A DNA stretch of 64,000 nucleotides from Actinomyces bowdenii (GTDB lineage: Bacteria > Actinomycetota > Actinomycetes > Actinomycetales > Actinomycetaceae): the NCBI RefSeq assembly GCF_017592395.1, contig NZ_JAGFOU010000001.1:62001-126000 (forward strand). The letters run 5' to 3'. Shown here in pieces: positions 31,863-40,103 of this stretch. Made by a program: the position numbers and the translations under genes. The notes under the pieces are model-generated. The model did not search any database. It saw only the letters and a list, made by a program, of their open reading frames with translations, and was not told the origin of the DNA. The first letter of the stretch is position 1. The number at the start of each line of letters is the position of its first letter.

Positions 31863-32726
31863 TCAGTACTGAGCCGGGGCGCCGGGACCGGGGACCACCG
31901 GGTCATCGGCGGGCCCGGACGCGGGGGGCCTGGGAGCGCCGGAGACGAGCACCTCGGCCAGGGCGAGATCGGTGGGGGTGGTGATCTTCAGGGCCATCTG
32001 ATCGCCCGGCACCACCACCACACTGCCGCCGGCCGCCTCCACCAGACCCGCATCATCGGAGGCCGCCACAGCCTCATCCTGGGAGCGCCCGGCGCCCAGG
32101 CGGTGGGCCTCCAGCAGGGTCCCCAGCTCGAAGCCCTGGGGGGTCTGCACCGCCCTGAGGGGCTCGCGCGACGGCGTGGCCACCACCGGCTCAACGCCCC
32201 CGCCCGCCCCAGCGGCGACGTCGTCGTGGCCCTCCCGCACCGGAGCGACCTCCTTGATCGTGTCCGTCACCGGCAGGGCCGGGACCACCGCGCCGTGGCC
32301 GGCGCGCACCGCCGCCACCACCCTCCGGATCACCTCCGGCGGGGTCAGGGCCCGGGCTGCGTCATGGACCAGCACCACCCGCGCCGTGGGCACCGCCCCC
32401 AGGACCGCCTCCAGGCCCAGGGCCACCGAGGCCTGACGGGAGGCGGCGGAGCCGGCCACCACCTCCACCGGCTGCTGGGCCGCCTCAGCCACCCCAGCCA
32501 TCTCCAGCCGGAAGCGATCGACCTGCTCGGGCGGGGCGGTGACGATGAGGCCGTCCACGACGCCGGAGTCGAGGAGCCCGCCAGCGGCCCGGCGCAGGAG
32601 GCTGATCCCGCCCACCGGCACCAGGGCCTTGGGCCCACCCGCTCCCAGGCGGGTTCCCGAGCCCGCAGCCGTGAGAATGGCGGCCACAGGGCCGTCGACG
32701 GGACGGGGGTCAGCGGAGTCGTTCAC
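31863..32726 (-). CDS. ispD: 2-C-methyl-D-erythritol 4-phosphate cytidylyltransferase (IspD)
   Basis: A 287-residue enzyme of the MEP isoprenoid pathway, converting MEP and CTP to CDP-ME in the cytosol. The nucleotide-binding loop is AAILTAAGSGTRLGAGGPKAL, and VLVHDAARALTPPEVIRRVV and VQTPQGFELGTLLEAH are conserved. It is longer than usual (about 230 residues), mainly from a 20-residue Pro-rich C-terminal tail and an Ala/Gly insert. The GTG at 32726 has TAGCCT six bases upstream. It follows carD with an 84-bp gap, an actinobacterial order; ispF is not next to it here. Confidence 0.92.
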   Translation of the reverse strand: MNDSADPRPVDGPVAAILTAAGSGTRLGAGGPKALVPVGGISLLRRAAGGLLDSGVVDGLIVTAPPEQVDRFRLEMAGVAEAAQQPVEVVAGSAASRQASVALGLEAVLGAVPTARVVLVHDAARALTPPEVIRRVVAAVRAGHGAVVPALPVTDTIKEVAPVREGHDDVAAGAGGGVEPVVATPSREPLRAVQTPQGFELGTLLEAHRLGAGRSQDEAVAASDDAGLVEAAGGSVVVVPGDQMALKITTPTDLALAEVLVSGAPRPPASGPADDPVVPGPGAPAQY

Positions 32727-32732
32727 ACCGGG

Positions 32733-32738
32733 AGGCTA
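32733..32738 (-). promoter_or_regulatory. Leaderless -10 box for ispD
   Basis: TAGCCT (minus strand) lies six bases before the GTG at 32726, inside the carD-ispD gap. Confidence 0.5.
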
Positions 32739-32810
32739 CCGCCTCACCGGCACGCGGGCAGTGCCGCAGCCTCAGGATCCCCCGCATGAGACAGAGCGGC
32801 GCCGGGGGCG

Positions 32811-33293
32811 TCAGGAGGCGAGAACCTCGTCCAGGCGGGACTCGGCCTCCTCCTCGGCGGTCTTCTGCGCCAGGGCGAGCTCGGAGACGAGGATCTGGCG
32901 GGCCTTGGCCAGCATGCGCTTCTCCCCGGCGGACAGGCCGCGGTCGGTGTCACGGCGGGAAAGGTCCCGCACCACCTCGGCGACCTTGATGACGTCGCCG
33001 GAGGCGATCTTCTCCTGGTTGGCCTTGAAGCGGCGCGACCAGTTGGTGGGCTCCTCGGTCAGGGGCGCGCGCAGGACCTCGAAGACCCTCTCCAGGCCCG
33101 ACTCGTCGACGACGTCGCGCACGCCGATGAGCTCGACGCTCTCCGCGGGCACGAGGATCGTCAGGTCCCCCTGGGCGACCTCCAACTGCAGATAGGTCTT
33201 GGACTCACCACGGACCTTGCGCTGCCGGATATCGATGATCCGGGCAGCACCGTGGTGGGGATAGACGACAGTCTCTCCGACTTCAAAGGTCAT
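32811..33293 (-). CDS. carD: CarD-family transcription regulator
   Basis: A 160-residue protein. The N-terminal RNA-polymerase-interaction domain reads [17 protein letters not shown], followed by a helical DNA-binding part with [14 protein letters not shown] and the basic [16 protein letters not shown]. In mycobacteria CarD stabilises open promoter complexes, notably at rRNA promoters. The conserved Trp that wedges into the promoter bubble is present (NWSRR). The start is preceded by GGAG and an AT-richer promoter region with TAAACT. Confidence 0.95.
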   Translation of the reverse strand: MTFEVGETVVYPHHGAARIIDIRQRKVRGESKTYLQLEVAQGDLTILVPAESVELIGVRDVVDESGLERVFEVLRAPLTEEPTNWSRRFKANQEKIASGDVIKVAEVVRDLSRRDTDRGLSAGEKRMLAKARQILVSELALAQKTAEEEAESRLDEVLAS

Positions 33294-33433
33294 GGGAATG
33301 ACACTCCAGTTTGATAGTGGAGCCCTAGTTTATCAGGGGATACCGGGCAAAGACCGGGGAGGTATCTCACAAGCCCGGTCCCGGGCGGCCCCTGCCCGCT
33401 CCTGCAGCCGGCCGCGGCCCCACCCCGCTGCCC

Positions 33434-34138
33434 TCAGCCGGCCACGAGCTTGTAGCCCAGCCCCCGCACCGTGGTGAGCATGACGGGGTGGGAGGGGTCG
33501 CGCTCGATCTTGGCGCGGATGCGCTTGACGTGGACGTCGAGGGTCTTGGTGTCCCCCACGTAGTCGGCCCCCCAGACGCGCTCGATGATCTGGGAGCGGG
33601 TGAGCACCCGGTCGGGATTGCGCAGGAACAGCTCCAGGAGCTCGAACTCGCGCAGGGGCATCTCCACGCCCTGGTCGCGCACGCGCACCTCGTGGCGCTC
33701 GACGTCCATGGAGACCTCCCCCACCGACAGCAGCGTCTGGCTGTCCTGGACCTCGTGGCTGGTGCGGCGCAGCACCGCCCCCATCCGGGCCACGAGCTCG
33801 CGGTAGGAGTAGGGCTTGGTGACGTAGTCATCGGCGCCGATCTCCAGGCCCACGATCTTGTCCACCTCGGAGTCCTTGGCGGTGAGCATGATGACCGGCA
33901 CCGTGGAGCTGCGCCGGATCCGCTTGCACACCTCCATCCCGCCCATCCGCGGCAGCATGAGGTCGAGCAGCACCAGGTCGATGGCGCCCGGCCCACCGAC
34001 CCGGCCCGCGTCCTCGAAGCGCTCGACGGCGAGCACCCCGTCCTCCGCGGTGAGGACCTCGTAGCCGTCCCGCCTGAGCTGGAAGGCCAGCGGGTCCCGG
34101 TAGTTCTCCTCGTCCTCGACAAGAAGGATGCGGGTCAT
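33434..34138 (-). CDS. regX3: RegX3-type phosphate response regulator
   Basis: A 234-residue OmpR-family regulator. The receiver has ILLVEDEENYRDPLAFQLRRDGYEV, the phospho-acceptor in LVLLDLMLPRMGG and VTKPYSYREL. The winged helix ends with VMLTTVRGLGYKLVAG. The sequence and its pairing with the SenX3-type kinase identify the phosphate-sensing SenX3-RegX3 system. A run of Gly and Pro (GRVGGPGAI) is inserted in the receiver. It overlaps the kinase by 4 bp. Confidence 0.93.
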   Translation of the reverse strand: MTRILLVEDEENYRDPLAFQLRRDGYEVLTAEDGVLAVERFEDAGRVGGPGAIDLVLLDLMLPRMGGMEVCKRIRRSSTVPVIMLTAKDSEVDKIVGLEIGADDYVTKPYSYRELVARMGAVLRRTSHEVQDSQTLLSVGEVSMDVERHEVRVRDQGVEMPLREFELLELFLRNPDRVLTRSQIIERVWGADYVGDTKTLDVHVKRIRAKIERDPSHPVMLTTVRGLGYKLVAG

Positions 34139-35418
34139 GAGCCACTCCTGTCCGAATCAGCTGTCACATCATCCCGACCGCCCTGCGCCCGGGAGCCGCC
34201 ATTGTGCCCCGGGATGCTGGGATCCCGCCCCGGATCCAGCGCGGGATCCGAGCCCGCCTGCGCCTCGGCCCCCGGCTCGGGGTGCAGGCGCGGCAGGACC
34301 AGGGTGAAGGTGGAGCCGCGGCCCGGGGCGGACCACAGCTCCACCGTGCCGCCGTGATCGGCGGCCACGTGCTTGACGATGCTCAGGCCCAGGCCGGTGC
34401 CCCCCGTGGCCCGCGAGCGGGCCTTGTCCACGCGGTAGAAGCGCTCGAAGACCCGCTCCTGGTCGGCCTTGGGGATGCCGATGCCCTGGTCCACCACGGC
34501 GATGCGCACCAGGTCGGTGTCGGAGGGGTCCAGCGAGACGCCCACGGAGACGCGGGTGCGGGGCCCGGAGTAGCGGATGGCGTTGTCCAGCAGGTTGCGC
34601 ACCGCGGTGGTGATGAGAGCGGCGTCCCCCCGGACCCGCAGGCCCCGCCGCCCCCCGGAGACCAGCTCGACCTGCTGGCCCTCGGCCTCCACGCGCACCC
34701 GGTCCAGGGCCTCGGCCACCACGGCGTCGAGCTCGACGTCCTCGGGCTCGGCCAGGGCATCGCCCTCCTGGAGCCGGGAGAGCTCGATGATCTCCTGGAC
34801 CAGCACTCCCAGGCGCTTGGCCTCCTTGCGCATCCGGCCCGCGTAATCGCGCACGTGGTCGGGGTCCTGCGCACCCGCCTCCACGGTCTCCGCCAGCAGC
34901 GAAATCGCGCCGACGGGCGTCTTGAGCTCGTGGGAGACATTGGCGACGAAGTCGCGGCGCATGGCCTCCACCCGCTTCGCGGCGGTGCGGTCCTCCACGA
35001 GGATGAGGATGCGCCCCTGGCCGATGCCGGCCACCCGCACCTGGAGGTGGAACCACCCGGCCCCGGCCACCGGCCCGCGGGCCACCGTGACCTCGGCGTC
35101 CTCGGCCACTCCTGTGGCGCGCACGCGCGAGACCATCGCGGCGATGGTCGGGTCGGCCACAGCGTCGCCGCGCAGGATCGCGAAGGTGTAGGCCCCGGCC
35201 GAGGCGCGCAGGACGTCGTCATCGTCGTCGAGCACCACCACCGTGGAGCGCAGCGCGGCGAGCACGGGGATGGCGCCGTCCATGTCCGGCAGGGAGCCGG
35301 AGGCCGGCCGGGAGGCGCGACGGCGGTCGCGCTCGGACAGGCCGAAGGCCAGGCCCGCCGCGGTTCCGGCGGCCACGCCCACCAGCGCCACCAGGATCAG
35401 CAGCCAAACAGGGTCCAC
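34135..35418 (-). CDS. senX3: SenX3-type sensor histidine kinase
   Basis: A 427-residue kinase. One N-terminal helix (VWLLILVALVGVAAGTAAGL) is followed by a PAS-like region (about 60-170), then HisKA with FVANVSHELKTPVGAISLLAET and an ATPase domain with NAIRYS, VDQGIGIP and GTGLGLSIVKHVAADHGG. The C-terminus has a 40-residue hydrophilic tail. With PhoU it senses phosphate supply. The GTG at 35418 is supported by TACCCT six bases upstream. It is divergent from phoU, so one 136-bp region controls both sides. Confidence 0.93.
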   Translation of the reverse strand: MDPVWLLILVALVGVAAGTAAGLAFGLSERDRRRASRPASGSLPDMDGAIPVLAALRSTVVVLDDDDDVLRASAGAYTFAILRGDAVADPTIAAMVSRVRATGVAEDAEVTVARGPVAGAGWFHLQVRVAGIGQGRILILVEDRTAAKRVEAMRRDFVANVSHELKTPVGAISLLAETVEAGAQDPDHVRDYAGRMRKEAKRLGVLVQEIIELSRLQEGDALAEPEDVELDAVVAEALDRVRVEAEGQQVELVSGGRRGLRVRGDAALITTAVRNLLDNAIRYSGPRTRVSVGVSLDPSDTDLVRIAVVDQGIGIPKADQERVFERFYRVDKARSRATGGTGLGLSIVKHVAADHGGTVELWSAPGRGSTFTLVLPRLHPEPGAEAQAGSDPALDPGRDPSIPGHNGGSRAQGGRDDVTADSDRSGS

Positions 35419-35424
35419 GGCTCT

Positions 35425-35430
35425 AGGGTA
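35425..35430 (-). promoter_or_regulatory. Leaderless -10 box for senX3
   Basis: TACCCT (minus strand) lies six bases before the GTG at 35418, in the senX3-phoU divergent region. GTTCAGTTGAATGCGAATGC at about 35503-35522 (minus strand) loosely resembles a PHO box but is not a convincing match. Confidence 0.45.
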
Positions 35431-35554
35431 GGAGGTCAGGGGCGGGAGCCGCGACCGGCCCCGGCCCGCACCACCCGACGGTGCTCGACCGCCCACTCCC
35501 CCGCATTCGCATTCAACTGAACCCACCACCGCAGTAAGGAACAGGAGCCGCCCC

Positions 35555-36235
35555 GTGCGCGACATCTTCAATCAGGAGCTCAGGCAGCTGGGCTCGGATC
35601 TTGAGTCCATGGCCAATCAGGTGGCCACCGCCATCGAGCGCGCCAGTGAGTCCCTGCGCCACAGCGATATCGTCATCGCCGAGCAGGTCATCGACGCCGA
35701 CGAGCGGATCAACGACCTCCAGCGCGACATCGACGACCTGTGCGTCATGCTCCTGGCCCGCCAGCAGCCGGTGGCCGGGGACCTGCGCAATGTCATCTCC
35801 GCCCTGCGCATGTCCCAGACCCTGGAGCGCCAGGGAGATCTGGCCCGGCACATCGCCGCCATCGCCCGGGGCCGCTACCCCGAGCCCCCCGTGCCCGAGC
35901 CGGTGCTCGGCCTCATCCTCCAGATGGCCGACCTGGCCGTTCGCGCGGGCAAGGACGTCGCCCGTCTGGTCTCCACCCACGACCTGGACCTGGCCACCAC
36001 CATCCAGGCCGGCGACGCCCAGCTCGATGCGCTGCACCGCCAGTCCTTCCAGATGATCCTGGACCCGGCCCATGAGATGAGCCGCCAGCAGGTCATCGAC
36101 GCGGTGCTCATGGGGCGCTTCCTGGAGCGCTTCGGGGACCACTCCACCTCGGTGGCCCGCCGCGTGGCCTACCTTGTCTCAGGAGCCAGCATGCCGGGCA
36201 CCCACGACGCCGAGGACGCCGACGCCCTGCACTGA
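35555..36235 (+). CDS. phoU: Phosphate transport regulator PhoU
   Basis: A 226-residue protein built of two three-helix bundles. Family motifs are MRDIFNQELRQLGSDLESM, DIVIAEQVIDADERINDL, LARQQPVAGDLRNVISALRM and GRFLERFGDHSTSVARRVAYL; the two metal-binding EXXXD-type segments are present. PhoU links the phosphate transporter to the SenX3-type kinase and keeps it quiet when phosphate is plentiful. The last 20 residues are acidic and disordered. The GTG has GGAACAGGAG upstream. Confidence 0.95.
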   Translation: MRDIFNQELRQLGSDLESMANQVATAIERASESLRHSDIVIAEQVIDADERINDLQRDIDDLCVMLLARQQPVAGDLRNVISALRMSQTLERQGDLARHIAAIARGRYPEPPVPEPVLGLILQMADLAVRAGKDVARLVSTHDLDLATTIQAGDAQLDALHRQSFQMILDPAHEMSRQQVIDAVLMGRFLERFGDHSTSVARRVAYLVSGASMPGTHDAEDADALH

Positions 36236-36303
36236 GCGCGACGGCAGGGCAGAGCCGGCAGGCCGCGAACGGCCGGGGCGTCACGGGCCTGCGGCCCGCA
36301 GGC

Positions 36304-37041
36304 TCACTTGCCCTGGTTGGCCACGGCCGCGATCTTGGCCTCGGCCTCGGGGTCGAGATAGCGCCCGCCCTTCTTCAGGGGCTTGAGGGTCTCCTCGTCG
36401 AGCTCGTAGACCAGGGGGATGCCGGTGGGGATGTTGACCTCGGCGATCTCCTCATCGGAGATGCCGTCCAGGTGCTTGACGATGGCCCGCAGGGAGTTGC
36501 CGTGGGCCGCGATCATGATGGTCTTGCCCGTCTTGATCTCGGGGACGATGGTGTCCTCCCAGTAGGGCAGGAGCCGCTCCAGGACATCCTTGAGGCACTC
36601 GGTGGCCGGGATCGGCTCGCCCGCGTAGCGGGGGTCGGAGTCCTGGGAGAACTCGCTGCCCAGCTCGATGGCAGGCGGGGGGACGTCGTAGGAGCGGCGC
36701 CAGAGCATGAACTGCTCATCGCCGTACTCCTCGCGGATCTCCTTCTTGTTCTTGCCCTGCAGGGCGCCGTAGTGGCGCTCGTTGAGCCGCCAGTGGCGCT
36801 CGACGGGGATCCAGTGGAGGTCCGCGGCGTCCAGGGCCAGGTTCGCGGTCATGATGGCGCGGCGCAGCATCGAGGTGAAGAGCTTCTCGGGCAGGACTCC
36901 CGCCTCCTTGAGCAGCTCTCCTCCGTGGGAGGCCTCCGCGCGCCCCTTGTCCGACAGGGGGACATCGACCCAGCCGGTGAAGAGGTTCTTAGCATTCCAT
37001 TCGCTCTCGCCATGGCGGAGCAGTACCAGGGTGTAAGCCAT
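36304..37041 (-). CDS. gpmA: 2,3-bisphosphoglycerate-dependent phosphoglycerate mutase
   Basis: A 245-residue glycolytic enzyme interconverting 3- and 2-phosphoglycerate. The catalytic [20 protein letters not shown] contains the phospho-acceptor His, and [19 protein letters not shown] contains the second His. Full family length. The neighbourhood gpmA, senX3, regX3 is also found in mycobacteria, where gpm1 is next to senX3. It converges with phoU. The start has CAGGAT six bases upstream, a leaderless arrangement. Confidence 0.96.
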   Translation of the reverse strand: MAYTLVLLRHGESEWNAKNLFTGWVDVPLSDKGRAEASHGGELLKEAGVLPEKLFTSMLRRAIMTANLALDAADLHWIPVERHWRLNERHYGALQGKNKKEIREEYGDEQFMLWRRSYDVPPPAIELGSEFSQDSDPRYAGEPIPATECLKDVLERLLPYWEDTIVPEIKTGKTIMIAAHGNSLRAIVKHLDGISDEEIAEVNIPTGIPLVYELDEETLKPLKKGGRYLDPEAEAKIAAVANQGK

Positions 37042-37160
37042 GGCCCTATCCTGCCAGGCCCAGCACGATGGCGCGAGGCCCTCGGTCCCAGCGGCACCGG
37101 CCCATCGGCGCGCGCCGCCCCCGGCACGTGGGACCGGCGGTCAGGGGCGCCATTGAGGCC

Positions 37161-37216
37161 GCAGGCCGCGGCGGGGCGGCACAGGGATATCCCTGTGCCG
37201 CCCCGCCGCGGCCTGC
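37161..37216. terminator. 56-bp perfect palindrome downstream of lsr2
   Basis: Perfect two-fold symmetry about 37188/37189 with 28-nt halves (GCAGGCCGCGGCGGGGCGGC at the left edge; central ACAGGGATATCCCTGT). It starts 22 bp after the lsr2 stop codon. It would form a hairpin of at least 26 bp. No T-tract follows. Confidence 0.7.
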
Positions 37217-37238
37217 ACTGCGTGCCGGGGCACGCGGC

Positions 37239-37559
37239 TCAGTGGGCGTTCTTGTAGGCCTCGCGGATCTCGGCCGAGACGCGGCCGCGGTCAGAGACCT
37301 CAATGCCCTGGGAGCGGGCCCACTCACGGATCTTCTGAGTGTCGGAGGTCCCCGAAGGACGGCGGCGGCCGGTCGTGCGGCGCCCACCGGTGCGGCGGGC
37401 CTTGCCGACCCACTCCTCAAATGACTCGCGCAGGGCGGCTGCGTGCTCGTCATTGAGGTCGATCTCGTAGTTGACACCGTCAAGAGCGAAGGTGATGGTC
37501 TGGCTGGCCTCGGAGCCGTCAACGTCGTCGACCAGGATGACCTGAGTTTTCTGCGCCAT
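37239..37559 (-). CDS. lsr2: Lsr2 nucleoid-associated protein
   Basis: A 106-residue protein. The N-terminal dimerisation part is MAQKTQVILVDDVDGSEASQ with the NYEIDLNDEHAAALRESF stretch. The C-terminal DNA-binding domain has the AT-hook-like core WARSQGIEVSDRGRVS with the RGR minor-groove motif. Lsr2 is the actinobacterial H-NS analogue that coats and silences AT-rich, often foreign, DNA. The ATG at 37559 is preceded by GGGGAA and by a well-formed promoter. Longer upstream starts lie inside that promoter. Confidence 0.96.
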   Translation of the reverse strand: MAQKTQVILVDDVDGSEASQTITFALDGVNYEIDLNDEHAAALRESFEEWVGKARRTGGRRTTGRRRPSGTSDTQKIREWARSQGIEVSDRGRVSAEIREAYKNAH

Positions 37560-37620
37560 GATTCCCCATTCGGATCGGAGGGCGGGATCACCTGAGACGA
37601 ATCCCGCGCGGGTTGATGCA

Positions 37621-37649
37621 AGAGTAAATGCAAGATCGGAATCTTGCAA
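37621..37649 (-). promoter_or_regulatory. lsr2 promoter with embedded palindromic operator
   Basis: On the minus strand, TTGCAA (37649-37644) and TACTCT (37626-37621) are separated by 17 bp. The perfect palindrome TGCAAGATCGGAATCTTGCA (37629-37648) overlaps the -35 box and spacer, and a third TGCAAGA half-site lies at 37617-37623 over the -10 box. Confidence 0.65.
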
Positions 37650-38027
37650 CACCGCCACCCCTTATGCCAGGACTCTTTCAGGCTCGCCCCGAGACGGCTC
37701 CCAGGGCGGGCGGGTTTCACCCCCCGCCCCTAAGCCCTCACCGCGGTGCGGCCTCGGCACGGATCCCGCCCACCGGCGTAATAAAGGGGCATCTGCGATC
37801 CATGGCGGAGACAACCGATTCCGGCGACCGCGACCGATAGGCGGCAGTGGCGCGCATGCGGCTCAGGATCATCACAGCGCGCGCATGGGCGCGTCCGGAA
37901 CCGCCCCGTTGCGCAGACGTGATGTCGAGCGCCGCTGCGCATTGGGTGCGCAGCGCTCCGAGCATGGCCCGGCAGCGCCCGGAGAGACCCGGAGGGCTCG
38001 GTGGCATCGCCGGGATGACGCACAGGG
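37650..38027. other. Intergenic stretch between lsr2 and tRNA-Thr
   Basis: About 380 bp beyond the lsr2 promoter without a supported gene. The reading frames present overlap on all strands and show no domain. Confidence 0.5.
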
Positions 38028-38055
38028 AAGCCCCGGGAGAAGGGTCCCGGGGCTT
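38028..38055 (-). terminator. Terminator after tRNA-Thr
   Basis: 10-bp perfect arms AAGCCCCGGG and CCCGGGGCTT enclose 8 nt, starting 4 bp beyond the tRNA 3' end. Confidence 0.75.
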
Positions 38056-38059
38056 GCGG

Positions 38060-38132
38060 AGCCGCCTGTGGGAATCGAACCCACGACCTATTCATTACGA
38101 GTGAATCGCTCTGCCGACTGAGCTAAGGCGGC
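38060..38132 (-). tRNA. tRNA-Thr (anticodon CGT)
   Basis: Read on the minus strand, the 7-bp acceptor stem is GCCGCCT with AGGCGGC and discriminator T. The D arm has TAGCTCAGTCGGCAGAGC. The anticodon stem ATTCA/TGAAT encloses the loop CTCGTAA, giving anticodon CGT for ACG codons. The T arm GTGGGTTCGATTCCCAC is perfect. No CCA is encoded. Confidence 0.97.
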
Positions 38133-38419
38133 ACGCGCGCAGCGCGGCGAGTTGAAGATACAGCGCCAAGCACCCGCAGCGCAATCCGGTGCCACAGCGG
38201 ACCGCCGTGGCGCTGGACACAGCACAGTCGCCGGCGCGGCAGGGCCCGATCCCACTGCGGGCGCTGCCGGTGGTGGGGTATCCGCCGGGTTCCGGGGCAC
38301 TGGCCATGTGAGCGGCCACGACCACGGCACCTATCGCAGGGAGTCCCATGACGCGCCCTCCGTCCGTCCAGCGGCGACCAGCCGCTGGACCGCACCCCGG
38401 CCGCGGACTCGCCCCCACT
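38133..38419. other. Intergenic stretch upstream of tRNA-Thr
   Basis: About 290 bp with nothing supported beyond the tRNA promoter, which was not clearly seen. Confidence 0.4.
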
Positions 38420-38806
38420 ATGTTGAACGCGAAAAGGCTCGGTGAGACGGAGTTCCGGCTCACCCTGGACCTGGGAGTCGTCTTCGCCTTCGGCGGCGCC
38501 CAGATGGCGGGCGCGAGCACGGGCACGGATGGGGCCGAGAACGCCGCGAGGATCCTGCCCGGGGCCATCAACTCGATGAGCCTGCGCTTCGTCGTTCTCC
38601 ATGTGGGCCCAGTCATCCTCATGGCGATGGCACCGCCCCGCGCAGCCCACTCCCCACTCCACTCCTCACTCCACTCTTCACTGCAATCCCTCGTCACCTT
38701 CTTCTCCGGCATCGGCACGCCCTATGCCAGGGGCATCATCCAGGCGGTCGCGCTCACCGCCGCTCTGGGACTTGTGGCGCGGCACTCAATTCCCACCTGG
38801 CCGTGA
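38420..38806 (+). CDS. Possible small membrane protein, doubtful
   Basis: A 128-residue frame with high GC at third codon positions and hydrophobic stretches (LGVVFAFGGAQMAG; LRFVVLHVGPVILMAMA; GIIQAVALTAALGLVA). The middle, SPLHSSLHSSLQS, comes from a short tandem repeat of CACTCC-type units at about 38648-38690. No family, ribosome-binding site or promoter was recognised, and an overlapping leftward frame exists. It may be a real but degraded gene or chance. Confidence 0.3.
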   Translation: MLNAKRLGETEFRLTLDLGVVFAFGGAQMAGASTGTDGAENAARILPGAINSMSLRFVVLHVGPVILMAMAPPRAAHSPLHSSLHSSLQSLVTFFSGIGTPYARGIIQAVALTAALGLVARHSIPTWP

Positions 38807-38823
38807 ATGCCCTGGAGATCATC

Positions 38824-38953
38824 ATGAACCCGGCCGGGATCGGCATCGCCGGCGCTCCTCGGCGGCGTCGTGATCATGATGGTGGCAGGCTGGTACCTGG
38901 TGCGGGGCAGGATCAGGGCAGACCGGCTCGACGCGGTCCTGGCCGAGGAGTGA
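38824..38953 (+). pseudogene. Frameshifted one-helix membrane protein gene upstream of the asparaginase
   Basis: ATG at 38824 with GGAG upstream opens MNPAGIGIAG. One base out of frame the sequence continues as LGGVVIMMVAGWYLVRGRIR ADRLDAVLAEE and stops at 38953. Removing one base near 38855 would give a continuous 42-residue protein with one helix and a basic then acidic tail. It ends 16 bp before the asparaginase start. This is either a recent frameshift or a sequencing error. Confidence 0.45.
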
Positions 38954-38969
38954 AACAGGAGGAGAGGCC

Positions 38970-39968
38970 ATGCGCATTCACATCACCTACACCGGCGGCA
39001 CGATCGGAATGATCGACTCCCCCCGGGGCCTGGTCCCCGGGGCCGACTTGGAGGGCTGGCTGGCCGCTCTGCTGGAGGGCACCGATCTGGCCGACTCGGT
39101 GACGATGACCAGCCTGGACCCGCTCATCGACTCCTCCAACGCCACCCCCGAGTCATGGCAGGCGATCATCGACGACCTGCGCGCCCATGGCGCCGCCGAT
39201 CCCGGCCGCGCCTTCGTGGTGCTGCACGGCACCGACACCATGGCCTACACCTCGGCAGCACTGTCCTATGCGCTGACCGACCTCCCCTCCCCGGTCGTCA
39301 TCACCGGATCCCAGCTGCCACTGGGCGAGCTCGGCTCCGACGCCGCGGCGAACGTCACCGGGGCACTGCGGGCGGCCGCCTCGGGGAGGCTGGAGGGCGT
39401 CGCCCTGTTCTTCGGCCACCGGCTGCTGGCCGGGAACCGGGCCTCGAAATGCTCCTCCTGGGATTTCGAGGGCTTCGAGTCCCCCAGCGCCGCGCCCCTG
39501 GCCGTCACCGGGGCGCCCTGGCAGTGGGGCCCCCGGCCCGAGCCGGGCCGGGGATGGCCGCGCCCGGAGCCCTATGCGCGCCACGACGTCGTCGTGCTCG
39601 ACATGGCCCCGGGCATCACCGCCACCCGGCTGGAGGCGCTCCTGGACCCCGCCCCCGAGGCGGTCATCCTGCGGGCCTTCGGGGTGGGCAATGTGCCCAG
39701 CCAGGAGCCTGGCCTGACCGAGGTCCTCCAGGAGGCCATCGCCCAGGGGACCGCCGTCGTCGTCACCTCCCAGTGCCAGCAGGCCGAGGTGCTCCTGGGC
39801 CACTACGAGGCGGGCGACGCCGTGGCCAGGGCGGGCGCCGTCGGCAGCCGGGACATGACCCTGGAGGCCGTCTACGCCAAGGTGCAGTTCCTCCTGAGCC
39901 AAGGGCTGCGCGGGGCCGGGCTGGCCGGGAGGATCGGGCACTCGATCGCCGGCGAGCTGACCCCGTAA
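38970..39968 (+). CDS. ansA: Type I L-asparaginase
   Basis: A 332-residue enzyme hydrolysing asparagine to aspartate and ammonia. The first catalytic Thr lies in ITYTGGTIGMIDSPRG and the second in VVLHGTDTMAYTSAALSYAL; VITGSQLPLGELGSDAAAN and NRASKCSSWDFEGFESP are also typical. No signal peptide, so the cytosolic type. A strong AGGAGGAGAG precedes the ATG. It is probably cotranscribed with the short frameshifted gene 16 bp upstream, and a shared terminator follows. Confidence 0.93.
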   Translation: MRIHITYTGGTIGMIDSPRGLVPGADLEGWLAALLEGTDLADSVTMTSLDPLIDSSNATPESWQAIIDDLRAHGAADPGRAFVVLHGTDTMAYTSAALSYALTDLPSPVVITGSQLPLGELGSDAAANVTGALRAAASGRLEGVALFFGHRLLAGNRASKCSSWDFEGFESPSAAPLAVTGAPWQWGPRPEPGRGWPRPEPYARHDVVVLDMAPGITATRLEALLDPAPEAVILRAFGVGNVPSQEPGLTEVLQEAIAQGTAVVVTSQCQQAEVLLGHYEAGDAVARAGAVGSRDMTLEAVYAKVQFLLSQGLRGAGLAGRIGHSIAGELTP

Positions 39969-39981
39969 GGGCCGCCCACGG

Positions 39982-40018
39982 CCCGCACCGCGCGCAGACG
40001 GCACCGTCGCGGTGCGGG
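39982..40018. terminator. Bidirectional terminator between ansA and a Tap-like peptidase
   Basis: 11-bp perfect arms CCCGCACCGCG (39982-39992) and CGCGGTGCGGG (40008-40018) enclose 15 nt between converging genes. Confidence 0.65.
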
Positions 40019-40103
40019 GCCCACCAGGGATCCAGGCGGGCCCACACCGATGGCCGCCGCCGCGGTCACCGACCGCGGGCCATCCGCGCAGCACAGCCGG
40101 GGC

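Noticed and set aside
35495-35530. PHO box between senX3 and phoU
   Set aside because: One GTTCA half-site is seen, but there is no clear pair of direct repeats at the expected 11-bp spacing.
38095-38718. A 207-codon leftward frame over the tRNA-Thr
   Set aside because: It overlaps a certain tRNA and part of it is a translation of a simple CACTCC repeat.
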